From NCBI GenBank assembly GCA_003250355.1, contig QKGS01000005.1, forward strand, positions 99,367 to 163,366: a stretch of DNA of 64,000 nt, in the 5' to 3' direction. The stretch comes from Bacteroidota bacterium (GTDB taxonomy: Bacteria; Bacteroidota; Bacteroidia; Bacteroidales; SZUA-534). The position numbers and the translations under genes were made by a program. Below the pieces are notes generated by a model, which was not told the DNA's origin, ran no database searches, and saw nothing but the letters and a program-made list of their open reading frames with translations. Positions within the stretch are counted from its first letter, which is position 1. Each line of letters starts with the position of its first letter. Of this stretch, positions 53,256-63,576 are shown one piece after another.

Positions 53256-55325
53256 ATGAAATTCAAGAATTTAAAGTTAGGCGCCAAGCTGGCTGTCGGC
53301 TTTGGTGTGTTAATTGCTATATCTATGTTTTTAGGTGGTATGGCAGTAATAAATATGTCGAAAATTACGACAGAGTCGGAATATTTGGCCAATGAATATG
53401 TGCCTGAAGTAAAAATAGCTACCGACCTACGAGGTGCAGCAAACCGAGCCATGTATGAAATGCGCGGGTACGGTTTTACCGAAGAGGAGCATTTTTATAA
53501 AAATGCAAAAAGTGAGATTGACCAAATAAATGCTTCAATTAAAGATGGAGAAGAGCTTGGTGAAAAAGCTGAAAGACTTGTAAAGCTTGCCGAAGAACTA
53601 AAGGTTGCAAAAGGGGCAACCAATGCTTACGTTTCGTTGGTTGAAGAGACAGTAGATATAAATAAAAGACTAGCCCAATTACGTGCTCAAATGGACGAAG
53701 CTGCCAATATTTATATGAGTAATTGTAGTGCTTATCGCGATAATCAATACAAATCGGTAGTACGCGAAGTAAATGGCGGGGGAACATCGTTTGCCCGTAT
53801 TACTAAAATTGAACTAATAAACAGTATAATAAACCTTGGGAATGAGATAAGGGTAGGCAATTTTAAGTCGCAGGCAAAACGTGACCCTGCAATATTTGAA
53901 GAAGCTATTAAAAAGTTTCCTGAAGTGTATACATTATTGGAGGATATTAGAAAATATACAAAAGAGGAAGTTGACATGAAAGACCTTGATGAAATTGAAG
54001 ATGGAGCCACTTCTTATAAAAAAGCAATGGAAGAGTTTATTGCCGACTGGAAGAAAAGAGAAGAGCTTGCTACCTTGCGTAACGAAGCAGGTAAAGAGCT
54101 TATAGCAGCTTGTGCAGCAACAACTGAAGCAGGTTTAGCCGGAACGCAAAATATTGCCAACGATGCTATATCGCTGTTGAAAACATCAAATACTGCTATG
54201 GTAAGCGGACTACTAATTGCATTACTTATAGGTGTTGTGTTTGCTGTGTTCTTAACGCGAGCAATAACCGGACCTGTAAATAAGGGAGTTTTATTTGCTC
54301 AACGTTTATCGGATGGAGACCTTACCGCCACAATTAATGTTGATCAGGATGATGAGATTGGAGACTTAGCCAAAGCTCTTACCCGTATGGGCAGTCGCCT
54401 GCGCGACATAGTAGAAACTATAATAGCCGGAGCTAACAATATTGCAGCCGCCAGTCAGCAAATGAGTTCTACATCGCAACAAATGAGTGAGGGAGCTAGC
54501 GAGCAGGCATCATCGGTTGAGGAGGTTTCGAGCAGTATGGAAGAAATGGCTGCAAATATTCAGAATAACACCGATAATGCTCAGCAGACCGAAATGATAG
54601 CTACAAATAGTGCTAAGGGGATAAAAGAGAGTAGTAAAGCAACAAATACAGCTGTTGACGCTATGAAAAACATAGCAGAAAAGATTAAAATTATAAATGA
54701 TATAGCTTTCCAAACAAATATACTTGCTTTAAATGCAGCGGTTGAAGCTGCACGTGCAGGCGAACATGGCAAAGGATTTGCAGTAGTTGCAGCCGAAGTT
54801 CGCAAACTTGCCGAGCGTAGTAAAATATCGGCCGATGAGATAGACGAGCTATCAAGAAATGGGGTGTCGGTAGCCGAAAATGCAGGCAAAAAACTTGAAG
54901 AGGTAGTTCCCGATATTGAAAAAACAGCTCAATTGGTTCAAGAAATAGCTTCATCGAGCAGAGAGCAATCGTCGGGTGCAAGTCAGGTTAACAATGCTAT
55001 GCAGCAACTTAATAATGTAACACAGCAAAATGCAGCAGCAAGCGAAGAAATGGCAAGTGGGTCGGAAGAGTTATCGTCGCAAGCAGAACAGCTTAAAGAG
55101 ATAATAAGCTTCTTTAAAACTAACAGAAGATCAAGTTCATCAATGTCGGTTAATAATAAGTTTGCACCGAATGGTTTTGCAACAAATGGGAACGGCCATA
55201 CTAACGGTTATGCAAAAGTATATTCAAATGGTAACGGGCATATGAATGCCAAAACAAACACCGATGTAGCAAAAATTGATATGGAGTACACCGAAGCTAC
55301 TGACGAACAGTTTGAGAATTTTTAA
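53256..55325 (+). CDS. Methyl-accepting chemotaxis protein with HBM-type sensor
   Basis: 689 aa. TM1 (about 10-31), a helical periplasmic sensor of ~280 residues (two helical bundles, [29 protein letters not shown] at the start) matching the HBM class seen in organic-acid receptors. TM2 (about 314-333), HAMP (335-388) and the signalling domain (about 420-640) follow, with the hairpin tip [23 protein letters not shown]. The Gly/Asn-rich tail ([24 protein letters not shown]) ends in DEQFENF, an acidic aromatic end. The tail may tether CheR/CheB as the NWETF pentapeptide does, but the sequence is different. Co-transcribed with cheW. Confidence 0.93.
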   Translation: MKFKNLKLGAKLAVGFGVLIAISMFLGGMAVINMSKITTESEYLANEYVPEVKIATDLRGAANRAMYEMRGYGFTEEEHFYKNAKSEIDQINASIKDGEELGEKAERLVKLAEELKVAKGATNAYVSLVEETVDINKRLAQLRAQMDEAANIYMSNCSAYRDNQYKSVVREVNGGGTSFARITKIELINSIINLGNEIRVGNFKSQAKRDPAIFEEAIKKFPEVYTLLEDIRKYTKEEVDMKDLDEIEDGATSYKKAMEEFIADWKKREELATLRNEAGKELIAACAATTEAGLAGTQNIANDAISLLKTSNTAMVSGLLIALLIGVVFAVFLTRAITGPVNKGVLFAQRLSDGDLTATINVDQDDEIGDLAKALTRMGSRLRDIVETIIAGANNIAAASQQMSSTSQQMSEGASEQASSVEEVSSSMEEMAANIQNNTDNAQQTEMIATNSAKGIKESSKATNTAVDAMKNIAEKIKIINDIAFQTNILALNAAVEAARAGEHGKGFAVVAAEVRKLAERSKISADEIDELSRNGVSVAENAGKKLEEVVPDIEKTAQLVQEIASSSREQSSGASQVNNAMQQLNNVTQQNAAASEEMASGSEELSSQAEQLKEIISFFKTNRRSSSSMSVNNKFAPNGFATNGNGHTNGYAKVYSNGNGHMNAKTNTDVAKIDMEYTEATDEQFENF

Positions 55326-55482
55326 TTAGAACAAAAGATCAATAAATACTAAACTAAATATGCATGAAAAATAAACCTTGAAAGACATAAAAACTATACC
55401 ATTAGTTTTTACATAGGCTCAAAGCTAACGATATAGCACTTAATCTTTCAAGATTCCTAAATGCTTATCGTTCGCTTTTTTT

Positions 55483-58173
55483 TTAGAATAAAGAACCCTG
55501 TTCGCCGGCTCCATGAGGTGGTTTTACATTTGTAGTAAATGTATTACTTGGCGCAGAATCGTCAGCCATATCATCGTCATATTCGGTGTCAACATCGTCA
55601 TCAATATTGTCGGGTTCCGGTTCATCGGCTTTAAGCGGTTCTATCTCAAATATTTTTTTCACATCGAATGTAGTAATACGCTTACCGCGTGCCTTGTAGC
55701 CTTTTACGGCAATAAACTCATCGACATTAATTATTTCATTAGGTCTGTCGGCATATCTACCGTCAAATGCCACCTCAATTTGAGCCCAGCGTTCGCCGGT
55801 AAGCAATACTAATTTAGAGTCGGGATGTTCGCCTATAAATACTTGTTCTTTCGATGTTTCTTCAAATTCAAAACGTTTCAGATAATAGAAATTTTGCTCG
55901 GCATCGAAAAATACTGCGGTAAATATTTTGCCTGCTTTAAATTTTTCTATTCTCAACACATTATCGGGGTAGTGATTACTCAAATCGAAGTTAGTCATAT
56001 GGTACTTACCGTCTTTGGTAATTACAAGTATTTTGTCGTTGCCTTTAAATTCGCCAAGGAAATTATTGCGCTGTTCGGTAACTATACGGAATACCACTTC
56101 GTCCCACCATATTTTCATTCCGCCAAGGGTTGATACTCCCTGTTCTTTCAATACAATGCGGTGTATTTGATTACGGGTAAGAATATTACCCATACTTTGG
56201 CGACCTTTTATAGCAAGGGTGCTAAAATCGAGGTCGAACGAAAGTTTCTTTAATCGAGCTTTATCTTTCAGAAATATTCTCAATGTTTCGGCCTCGCCAT
56301 TAGGGTTGGCACTAAAATACATTAACCGTGAACCCTCGGTTCCTTTGGTTACATCGTATTCCTTATCACGGGTAACACCTACTACTGCAAAGCGTTTCAT
56401 CATTACACTTCCGTACTTACCATCGCGATACACACAGTTGTAAATAGTTCTTTTGTCGTTCTTTTTAAATACCCCTACGTACTCTATATCCTTACCTACA
56501 AATATTTTGTCTGACACTTTGGTTATCATATACTTACCATCTTTCCGAAAAGCTATAATATCGTCAATGTCGGAACAGTCGGAAACGTATTCTTCTTTTT
56601 TCATGGCTGTGCCAATACCCACAAAGCCTTCTTTGTAGTTACAATACAGTTTTTCGTTGGCAACTACTACTTTGGTTGCAATAATATTTTCAAAACTACG
56701 GATCTCGGTTTTTCGTTCCTGCCCGTTCCCGTGTTTCTTTTTTATTTGTTTAAAATAGTTTATGGTATAGTCAACAAGATTATTAAGATGGTTTTTAACC
56801 TCTTCAATTTCTTCTTCTATTCCACGTAAAAAGTTTTCAGCCTCTTCCGATGAGAATTTCAGAATACGGCGCATTTTTATTTCAAAGAGTTTTTTTACGT
56901 CTTCGTCGTTTATTTCGCGAATAAAATTTTTCTTAAACGGCTCTAATCGTTTATGTATATGTTTAATAACCGCTTCGTAATCTTTACCGTTTTCGTATTC
57001 TTTATCTTTATAAATACGTTCTTCAATGAATAGTTTTTCAAGCGACGACATATGCCATTGCTCTTGCAATTCGCCCAAGCGTATAAGTAGTTCTTGACGT
57101 AACAGCTCCTTAGAATAGTCGGCAGAGTAGCGAAGCATTTCGCTTACTCCGATAAAACGGGGCCTATCGTTTTCAATAACACAGGAATTTGGCGATATTG
57201 ACACTTCGCAATCGGTAAATGCATAAAGAGCATCAATAGCTTTATCGGGCGAAACTCCGTTGCCTAAATGAACAAGTATTTCGACATTGGCAGCGGTGTT
57301 GTCGTCTATTTTTCTAATGTTTATTTTGTTTTTTTCATTGGCTTTCAGAATAGTTTCTATCAGGGTAGAGCTATTTTTACCGAAAGGTATATCTCTGATA
57401 GCCAGTGTTTTTTTGTCGAGTTTTTCGATTCTTGCACGTACCCGCACCGAACCTCCGCGCAGGCCGTCGTTGTATCTCGATACATCAACAAGCCCTCCGG
57501 TGTTAAAATCGGGATAGAGTTCAAACGATTTGCCTTGCAGGTATGCAATACAAGCATCAATTAATTCAATAAAATTGTGCGGTAATATTTTCGATGCCAA
57601 ACCAACAGCAATGCCCTCAACACCCTGAGCCAAAAGCAATGGGAATTTTACCGGAAGGGTAATAGGTTCTTTGTTACGTCCGTCGTATGAAAGTTTCCAC
57701 TCGGTGATTTTAGGGCTGAATACCACATCGAGAGCAAACTTGCTCAAACGAGCCTCAATATAACGGGGAGCCGCAGCGCGGTCGCCGGTATATATGTTGC
57801 CCCAGTTTCCCTGGCAGTCAATGAGTAATTCTTTTTGCCCGAGTTGCACAAGGGCATCGCCAATAGAGGCATCGCCGTGTGGGTGAAACTGCATGGTGTT
57901 TCCTATAATATTGGCAACCTTGTTGTATCGGCCGTCGTCCATCCGTTTCATAGAATGAAGAATACGACGCTGAACGGGCTTTAATCCATCGTGAAGGTGT
58001 GGCACTGCACGTTCTAATATTACATACGATGCATAGTCGAGAAACCACTCCTGGTACATTCCTGTTATGTGGTTCACATGTTTTAGCTGCCCCAAAGGGA
58101 CATCGTCGACATGGTCCGATTCTATCGGCACTTTCTCTTCGTATTGTTCTAAATTGTCTTTCTCTTCTGACAT
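55483..58173 (-). CDS. parC: DNA topoisomerase IV subunit A
   Basis: 896 aa. The A subunit of topoisomerase IV cuts and rejoins DNA. The catalytic Tyr is in AAAPRYIEARLSKF (about residue 136). The winged-helix/tower region runs to about 500, and the C-terminal beta-pinwheel part (about 520-830) is followed by an acidic tail (DNIDDDVDTEYDDDMADD). It is about 150 residues longer than E. coli ParC (~750), which is normal for this phylum. It lies in the same-strand cluster parE-HEPN-MNT-parC, 73 bp after the MNT gene. Confidence 0.95.
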   Translation of the reverse strand: MSEEKDNLEQYEEKVPIESDHVDDVPLGQLKHVNHITGMYQEWFLDYASYVILERAVPHLHDGLKPVQRRILHSMKRMDDGRYNKVANIIGNTMQFHPHGDASIGDALVQLGQKELLIDCQGNWGNIYTGDRAAAPRYIEARLSKFALDVVFSPKITEWKLSYDGRNKEPITLPVKFPLLLAQGVEGIAVGLASKILPHNFIELIDACIAYLQGKSFELYPDFNTGGLVDVSRYNDGLRGGSVRVRARIEKLDKKTLAIRDIPFGKNSSTLIETILKANEKNKINIRKIDDNTAANVEILVHLGNGVSPDKAIDALYAFTDCEVSISPNSCVIENDRPRFIGVSEMLRYSADYSKELLRQELLIRLGELQEQWHMSSLEKLFIEERIYKDKEYENGKDYEAVIKHIHKRLEPFKKNFIREINDEDVKKLFEIKMRRILKFSSEEAENFLRGIEEEIEEVKNHLNNLVDYTINYFKQIKKKHGNGQERKTEIRSFENIIATKVVVANEKLYCNYKEGFVGIGTAMKKEEYVSDCSDIDDIIAFRKDGKYMITKVSDKIFVGKDIEYVGVFKKNDKRTIYNCVYRDGKYGSVMMKRFAVVGVTRDKEYDVTKGTEGSRLMYFSANPNGEAETLRIFLKDKARLKKLSFDLDFSTLAIKGRQSMGNILTRNQIHRIVLKEQGVSTLGGMKIWWDEVVFRIVTEQRNNFLGEFKGNDKILVITKDGKYHMTNFDLSNHYPDNVLRIEKFKAGKIFTAVFFDAEQNFYYLKRFEFEETSKEQVFIGEHPDSKLVLLTGERWAQIEVAFDGRYADRPNEIINVDEFIAVKGYKARGKRITTFDVKKIFEIEPLKADEPEPDNIDDDVDTEYDDDMADDSAPSNTFTTNVKPPHGAGEQGSLF

Positions 58174-58246
58174 ATTCTTCTGTTTTAAAGCAGGCCAAAT
58201 CTGACCGGTTTAAAATTTTATATTCTTAATCGTAATAAACTGATAT

Positions 58247-58552
58247 TTACATTATTTCCTGACCGTGCTTTAATATCTCATAAACAATTGGGCTTGTTAT
58301 ATCAAAATCACGTTCTCTAAATGGATGAGGTTCTATTCTGCTATCAATATCCCTTCTTATTTTCATTAATCCCAATTGCATTTCAATAAGATTTTCATAA
58401 TCATCAAAAACCAATGCTATATCAATATCACTATCTTCGTTAAAGTTTCCTTTAGCAAAGGAACCAAACAGAATAACCTTCTTTGATTTATAGTTCTGAT
58501 TTACAGCATTAGCATATTGCGTTGCTATTTTTATTGCTTCTGCTTTATCCAT
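58247..58552 (-). CDS. MNT nucleotidyltransferase (antitoxin-type, DUF86-partner)
   Basis: 101 aa. The minimal nucleotidyltransferase signature is LFGSFAKGNFNEDSDIDIAL (GS, then Asp-x-Asp). The third catalytic acid may be in IDSRIEPHPF or RDFDITSP. In HepT/MntA modules this protein adds AMP to the HEPN partner's tyrosine and silences it. It overlaps the HEPN gene upstream by 22 bp, the usual translationally coupled arrangement. The pair is located between parE and parC. Confidence 0.88.
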   Translation of the reverse strand: MDKAEAIKIATQYANAVNQNYKSKKVILFGSFAKGNFNEDSDIDIALVFDDYENLIEMQLGLMKIRRDIDSRIEPHPFRERDFDITSPIVYEILKHGQEIM

Positions 58553-58932
58553 ATCCGTAATATTTTTATGTTCTCAATCCATTTAGTTGCATACTCAACT
58601 GTGCATAAAGAGTAAAACTCTCGTTTATAATCATCATACCTCGCATTTAAATTGAATGATGTTATTTCATCAAACCAATCGGCATATTTATTGGCTAAAT
58701 CCAACTCAAGTAATTCTGCTAACCTATATAGATTATGTGTAAACGGCGCATGTTTCTCATACTTTTTTACGTATAACGCTTTCAATAGTTTTTCAATAGA
58801 AATATGTCCTAAAAATAAAGCCCATGCATAGTCTTTTGCTTTAAACAAAGTAAGCATTGTATTAAAGTCATTATCAGATGTTTTTTCCCAATGATTTGCA
58901 ATTTTTTCAATATCTATTTGTTGCTCTGCCAT
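58531..58932 (-). CDS. HEPN-domain protein (partner of MNT)
   Basis: 133 aa from the ATG giving MAEQQIDIEK. It has the HEPN layout of four to five helices: AKDYAWALFLGHISIEKLLKALYVKKYEKHAPFTHNLYRLAELL, then ARYDDYKREF, the conserved Arg-Tyr block. Many HEPN toxins cut RNA with an R-x4-6-H motif; I do not find one here, so it may be an inactive or scaffolding form. The start codon is 4 bp from the parE stop, and the end overlaps the MNT gene, so all are made from one transcript. Confidence 0.85.
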   Translation of the reverse strand: MAEQQIDIEKIANHWEKTSDNDFNTMLTLFKAKDYAWALFLGHISIEKLLKALYVKKYEKHAPFTHNLYRLAELLELDLANKYADWFDEITSFNLNARYDDYKREFYSLCTVEYATKWIENIKILRIWIKQKQ

Positions 58933-58936
58933 ATTT

Positions 58937-60778
58937 CTACTGTGCAAGGTCTTCCTCTATTTTTAAATTATCAATTATAAACTGCTGACGGTCGGGGGTG
59001 TTTTTGCCCATATAAAACTCCAACAGGTCTGAAATTGAATCGCCTTTCATAATATTAACAGGGTCAAGCCTAATGTCTTCACCAATAAAGTGAGAAAACT
59101 CATTTGGTGATATTTCGCCAAGTCCCTTAAAGCGGGTTATTTCCGGATTAGCCCCAAGCTCTTTTATTGCAGCTTGTTTCTCCTCGTCTGAGTAACAGTA
59201 GAATGTTTTCTTTTTGTTGCGTACCCTAAAAAGGGGGGTTTGCAATATATATAAGTGTCGGTTTTTGATAACCTCGGGGAAAAACTGCAAAAAGAAAGTA
59301 ATTAAAAGTAAGCGAATATGCATTCCGTCAACATCGGCATCGGTAGCAATAATAACATTATTGTAACGGAGGTTTTCCATATCATCCTCAATATTGAGGG
59401 CTGCCTGCAAAAGGTTAAATTCTTCGTTTTCGTAAACTATTTTCTTTGTTAATCCGTAGCAGTTGAGCGGTTTCCCTTTCAGGCTAAATACAGCCTGAGT
59501 ATCTACATCGCGGCTTTTGGTAATAGACCCTGAAGCAGAATCGCCCTCGGTAATAAATATTGAGGTTTCAAGCCTGCGCTCATGGGTTGAGTTAAAGTGT
59601 ACACGACAGTCTCTAAGCTTTTTATTGTGCAGGTTAGCTTTTTTAGCTCTTTCGCGTGCCAATTTTTTTATTCCACTCATAGCTTTGCGTTCCCGCTCTG
59701 CATCCTGAATACGTTTAAGCAGTATTTCGGCAGTTTCGGGATTTTTATGCAAATAGTCGTCGAGATGTTTTGTAAGGAAGTCGAATATAAAGTTACGCAC
59801 AGAAACGCCATCGGGGGCAATATCTCTTGACCCAAGCTTTGTTTTGGTTTGCGATTCAAAAACCGGTTCTTCCACCTTTATGGCTATTGCACCACATATT
59901 GATGCACGAATGTCAGAGGGGTCGAAATCCTTTTTATAAAAGTCGCGTATTACTTTAACCAAACCTTCACGAAATGCTGCAAGGTGAGTGCCTCCCTGTG
60001 TGGTATGCTGTCCGTTTACGAAAGAGTAATACTCTTCGCCATACTGACGCCCGTGAGTAAGAGCCATTTCAATATCTTCATCTTTTATATGAATAATGGG
60101 GTATAAACCCGGAGCATTCATATTTTCTTCGAGCAAGTCGAGAAGGCCGTTTCGGGAGAAGAATTTTTTTCCGTTCAGTGTTATTGTAAGTCCTGAGTTA
60201 AGGAACGTATAGTTTCTGAGCAGGTTTTCAACATATTCGGCACGGAACTGGAAGTTTTTAAATATATCTTCATCGGGGTGAAATGTGGTTTTAACACCAT
60301 TTTTACGTTCTGTAGATTCTAAATCATTTTCCTGTATTATTTCGCCTCGCGAATAAATAACCCCTTTTACCTGACCGTCGCGGTACGAACGAATTTTAAA
60401 ATTGGTCGACAAGGCGTTAACTGCCTTAATACCAACTCCGTTCAAACCTACCGATTTTTTAAATACTTTGGAGTCGTATTTTCCTCCGGTATTCATTTTC
60501 GATGTTACATCAACAACTTTACCTAAAGGTATTCCGCGTCCATAGTCGCGTACGGTAACTTCTCGCTCATTGATGGTAATGTCTATTTGCTTTCCGTTGC
60601 CCATAACAAACTCATCAATAGAGTTGTCGAGTACCTCTTTCAACAAAATATAAATACCATCGTCGCGCGATGAGCCATCGCCTAACTTTCCAATATACAT
60701 ACCGGGTCTGCGCCTGATATGTTCTTTCCAATCGAGTGTTTGTATCGCATCTTCTGTGTACTGCTGTTGCTCCGACAT
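58937..60778 (-). CDS. parE: DNA topoisomerase IV subunit B
   Basis: 613 aa from the ATG giving [13 protein letters not shown]; 15 further in-frame residues upstream are rejected. GHKL ATPase domain with [17 protein letters not shown] and [14 protein letters not shown], transducer domain (about 230-395), and Toprim with [10 protein letters not shown] and [10 protein letters not shown]. The ATP-driven B subunit of topoisomerase IV. In many relatives parE and parC are adjacent; here two small genes lie between them. Confidence 0.96.
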   Translation of the reverse strand: MSEQQQYTEDAIQTLDWKEHIRRRPGMYIGKLGDGSSRDDGIYILLKEVLDNSIDEFVMGNGKQIDITINEREVTVRDYGRGIPLGKVVDVTSKMNTGGKYDSKVFKKSVGLNGVGIKAVNALSTNFKIRSYRDGQVKGVIYSRGEIIQENDLESTERKNGVKTTFHPDEDIFKNFQFRAEYVENLLRNYTFLNSGLTITLNGKKFFSRNGLLDLLEENMNAPGLYPIIHIKDEDIEMALTHGRQYGEEYYSFVNGQHTTQGGTHLAAFREGLVKVIRDFYKKDFDPSDIRASICGAIAIKVEEPVFESQTKTKLGSRDIAPDGVSVRNFIFDFLTKHLDDYLHKNPETAEILLKRIQDAERERKAMSGIKKLARERAKKANLHNKKLRDCRVHFNSTHERRLETSIFITEGDSASGSITKSRDVDTQAVFSLKGKPLNCYGLTKKIVYENEEFNLLQAALNIEDDMENLRYNNVIIATDADVDGMHIRLLLITFFLQFFPEVIKNRHLYILQTPLFRVRNKKKTFYCYSDEEKQAAIKELGANPEITRFKGLGEISPNEFSHFIGEDIRLDPVNIMKGDSISDLLEFYMGKNTPDRQQFIIDNLKIEEDLAQ

Positions 60779-60919
60779 ACTTTTGAGGTAGTTTACAATT
60801 CGCACAAATATAATTAATAGCAAATGGATTATGAAAGTTACTTATTAACAGGTGTTGATAAAGCCTGACTTATTTAATTGATAATGTGGGAGTTTATTGA
60901 AAAATATAGTTAAAGTACT

Positions 60920-61993
60920 CTATTCATCAGGCCACTCTATTTCCAACTGTATAAATTCCTGCTCTTCGGTCAGGAAATTTGAGATAGAAATACCCAACAA
61001 GCGTACACCTTTCCCTTTTTCAAATGTTTGTTCTATTAGTTCGAGTGTACTCTCCCAAATAAGCTCTTTGCTTATAAAAAATTCATTAATGGTTTTGCTG
61101 CGGGTTATTTGCGAGAAATCGGAATATTTAACTTTCAGTGTAATGGTTTTACCTAACTTTTGCGAACGTTGCAACCGTTCGTACACCTTGTTGCATATAG
61201 CTTCAAGTTTCTCAATCCATTCTTCAACAGTACGAAGGTCGGAGCTGAAAGTATTTTCACCGCCAACCGATTTTCGTTCACGATGGGCATTTACCGGACG
61301 GTGGTCGATACCTCGAACTATATTGTAATAAAATGCACCGGCTTTGCCAAATTCCTTATTCAAACGGTTAAGCGACAGTTTTCTTAAGTCAGAGCCAAAG
61401 AATACACCCATTTTATGAAACCGCTGTGCCGAAACTTTACCTATTCCGTAAAATTTCTCAATTTTCAACCTTTCTAGAAATGGTTCTGCCTCCTCGGGTT
61501 TAATTACAAATATTCCGTTTGGTTTATTAATATCTGATGCTGTTTTTGCTAAAAATTTATTGTAAGAAACTCCGGCCGAAGCTGTTAAGCCGGTTTCTTT
61601 GAATATTTCGTGCTTTATATCTTTTGCAAGCAGAGTAGCCGAAGAGTTATCTTTTTTGTTTTCAGTTACATCTAAGTAAGCTTCATCGAACGAAAGTGGT
61701 TCAATAATGTCGGTATATTGCGAAAATATTTCACGTATTTGTATAGAAATGCTGCGGTACTTTTCCATATTGGGGTATACAAATATAAGCTCGGGGCATT
61801 TTCGTTTAGCTACTATCGACGACATAGCCGAATGAACGCCAAACTTTCGGGCTTCGTAGCTTGCAGTAGATAATACACCTCGGGAACCGTCAACACCTAT
61901 TGCCACCGGCTTGCCTCGCAGTTCGGGATTGTCGCGCTGCTCTACTTGGGCGTAAAAGGCATCCATATCTATATGTATTATTTTACGGTGCAT
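60920..61993 (-). CDS. dinB: DNA polymerase IV
   Basis: 357 aa, typical length. Y-family translesion polymerase. N-terminal IIHIDMDAFYAQVEQRDNP supplies one metal ligand pair; SFDEAYLDVT supplies the catalytic Asp-Glu. The thumb HhH (IEKFYGIGKVSAQRF) and little-finger domain follow. It lacks an evident C-terminal beta-clamp pentapeptide of the QLxLF type (the sequence ends EFIQLEIEWPDE). Located 141 bp upstream of parE on the same strand. Confidence 0.95.
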   Translation of the reverse strand: MHRKIIHIDMDAFYAQVEQRDNPELRGKPVAIGVDGSRGVLSTASYEARKFGVHSAMSSIVAKRKCPELIFVYPNMEKYRSISIQIREIFSQYTDIIEPLSFDEAYLDVTENKKDNSSATLLAKDIKHEIFKETGLTASAGVSYNKFLAKTASDINKPNGIFVIKPEEAEPFLERLKIEKFYGIGKVSAQRFHKMGVFFGSDLRKLSLNRLNKEFGKAGAFYYNIVRGIDHRPVNAHRERKSVGGENTFSSDLRTVEEWIEKLEAICNKVYERLQRSQKLGKTITLKVKYSDFSQITRSKTINEFFISKELIWESTLELIEQTFEKGKGVRLLGISISNFLTEEQEFIQLEIEWPDE

Positions 61994-62232
61994 TTTACCA
62001 TTTATTCAATAAACCTACTATGCTATAAAATCAGTGCAAAGATAATTAAACTAGTTCAATCATATTGTAAGCAAGTATAGTGTCTACTTGTAAAAATATT
62101 ATCCTATAATTTTAATCTATTTGTCATGGAATAGTATCATTTTATGTAATAAAAGTATTATTTACTCTTTTTTTGTAACTCTACAGGTATTAAAACGTTA
62201 ATAGTAGCAATTAGGGTTATATAGTTTTAAAC

Positions 62233-62568
62233 ATGAGGGTGTATTTGTTTGGAGTGTTATTCACGCTATTCTCAGTTAGTGAAATAAATGGAGCATCATT
62301 TGCGAGTCGGTCGTTTCAAAAAATACCCGGAACAGGTAATGGTAACGGCAATGGAATTGGCAATGGAATTGGCAATGGAAATGGCGGTGTAGGTAATGGA
62401 AAAGGTCAGGGAGCAACTAATGGTAACGGGAATGGAGTATCTGTTCCTGTACATGGCGGCTTTATTGTATTGGCTGTAGGCTCTGCTGTATTTATTGCTT
62501 GCAGAGTGCGTAGAGATATGAAAATATCAAAAAGTAAGGTCACCCTTTCAGACGACCTCATGGTATAA
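62233..62568 (+). CDS. Small Gly/Asn-repeat exported protein with sorting-like C-terminus
   Basis: 111 aa. Signal peptide (about 1-20), then a Gly/Asn/Ile repeat (about residues 35-70) made of GNG and GIGN words. Then a C-terminal tripartite end: a short motif VPVHGGF, a hydrophobic helix (IVLAVGSAVFIACRV, about 78-93) and a basic cluster (RRDMK). This order (motif, helix, positive charges) resembles exosortase-type or PID-CTERM-like sorting tails in Bacteroidota, where P-x-x-GG precedes the helix. A longer tail (KISKSKVTLSDDLMV) follows the basic cluster, which is not typical. It may instead be a simple single-pass membrane protein. Unique sequence otherwise. Confidence 0.6.
   Translation: MRVYLFGVLFTLFSVSEINGASFASRSFQKIPGTGNGNGNGIGNGIGNGNGGVGNGKGQGATNGNGNGVSVPVHGGFIVLAVGSAVFIACRVRRDMKISKSKVTLSDDLMV
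62335..62403 (+). repeat. Short tandem repeat encoding Gly/Asn words
   Basis: Repeated GGYAAY GG-type 6- and 12-bp units; ggcaatggaatt occurs twice exactly in tandem (62347-62370) and a variant follows. The repeats keep the reading frame of the 62233 gene, so unit gain or loss would only change the length of the Gly/Asn tract. Confidence 0.75.
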
Positions 62569-62615
62569 TGTTCCGGTTTGGGAATGAACCGGATTACTCA
62601 CCCTTTTTCAATTTT

Positions 62616-62970
62616 TTATTTTAAACATGATACCAATTCACATATCAGATAGCTCTTATCTTGTTCAGGAACAATGAATTTCCCGCCATTCCAATGTTTG
62701 CGCATAATAGCAATAACCAGATCATATTCCGGTACTACATGAATATACTGACCGCCTGCACCACGTGCGGTATATTCTTTATATCCGTTAGCGTTTCTTA
62801 CCCACCACCAGTATCCGTAGCTTTCATATGTAAAGCAGTCGTCAAAATTGCCATAACCTCCGGGTAATGATTGTTCCGATGTGGCTTCTGCAAAATATGT
62901 GGAGTCGATAATCTGCTTGCCATTAATTTTCCCTCCATTTTCATACAGATATTATTCTTCTTGTTTTCAT
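62616..62970 (-). pseudogene. Remnant of a beta-lactamase-family (class C-like) serine hydrolase
   Basis: The minus-strand frame 62616-62951 has no start codon and encodes about 111 residues of a serine-hydrolase C-terminus: YENGGKINGKQIIDSTYFAE, then SYGYWWWVRNANG and GAGGQYIHVVPEYDLVIAIM. The GGQYIxVVPExDLV pattern is typical of the beta-lactamase-fold family. Upstream, ATG at 62970 opens MKTRRIISV and stops in another frame, at the join to the C-terminal part. It therefore looks like a gene that lost its centre by internal deletion with a frameshift. The SxxK and YxN catalytic motifs are absent, so no activity is possible. Confidence 0.75.
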
Positions 62971-63104
62971 TTGTTTGTTTTTTAAATAGTTAACCGGGGT
63001 TTTTACCTTAAATAAGGGTGTACTATTCCTGTATTACAGCATTTTTACCATAAATTGAATATACTCGGAGTGCGACTCTAAGTCGCTCCCCGAGTTAGTT
63101 AAAG

Positions 63105-63569
63105 CTAATACTTCATATCAAGCAATCTTGCCAGTTCCTGAATGCTGTTTCCGGCTTTAGCTGAGCTATTGAATTTTTGTATATCCATTATTTTGCTACC
63201 CCCCTTATCGAGCAAAATAATTCTGAAATCTTCATTGAAATAAGCCTTAGAACTCCCCCGTGTACTTATGGAATGACCTTTTCTTACCTTTTTCATTTTC
63301 AGACTCATCCCTTTTTCAAAGTTTACTTTTTTCATAATAGGAATTATTCCTGCTACCCATGTGGTATATTTTACAAAGCGTTTATCGGTATCTATAACCG
63401 ACCGCTCATTTGTAAATGCAGCTAATGCACCCAGTACTACTAAAACTAAACCTGCAAGCGACAGATAATAACATATCATCATACCTGCAAAAAACAGTGT
63501 ACTACCCATAGCAGTTCCACCTGTTTTAAACGATTGTCCGAGGTTGTTCTTTATTTTCATATCTGCCAT
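63105..63569 (-). CDS. Two-TM membrane protein of unknown function
   Basis: 154 aa. A short basic N-terminus is followed by two adjacent hydrophobic helices (about 18-35 and 36-52). A soluble C-terminal part of ~95 residues has KRFVKYTTWVAGIIPIMKKVNFEKGMSLKMKKV and IILLDKGGSKIMDIQKFNSS. The pattern of two helices then a beta-rich ~90-residue region is like PH-like or bPH membrane proteins, but I do not recognise the family. It is flanked by a pseudogene and a palindromic repeat. Likely a real gene. Confidence 0.6.
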   Translation of the reverse strand: MADMKIKNNLGQSFKTGGTAMGSTLFFAGMMICYYLSLAGLVLVVLGALAAFTNERSVIDTDKRFVKYTTWVAGIIPIMKKVNFEKGMSLKMKKVRKGHSISTRGSSKAYFNEDFRIILLDKGGSKIMDIQKFNSSAKAGNSIQELARLLDMKY

Positions 63570-63576
63570 TTTTTTT

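Noticed and set aside
60779..60823. Upstream start for ParE
   Set aside because: The first 15 residues are not conserved; [13 protein letters not shown] is the plausible start and lies before the GHKL domain at the normal distance.
62661..62867. Plus-strand ORF of 68 codons
   Set aside because: It is the complementary shadow of the serine-hydrolase remnant, whose minus-strand translation shows clear family motifs.
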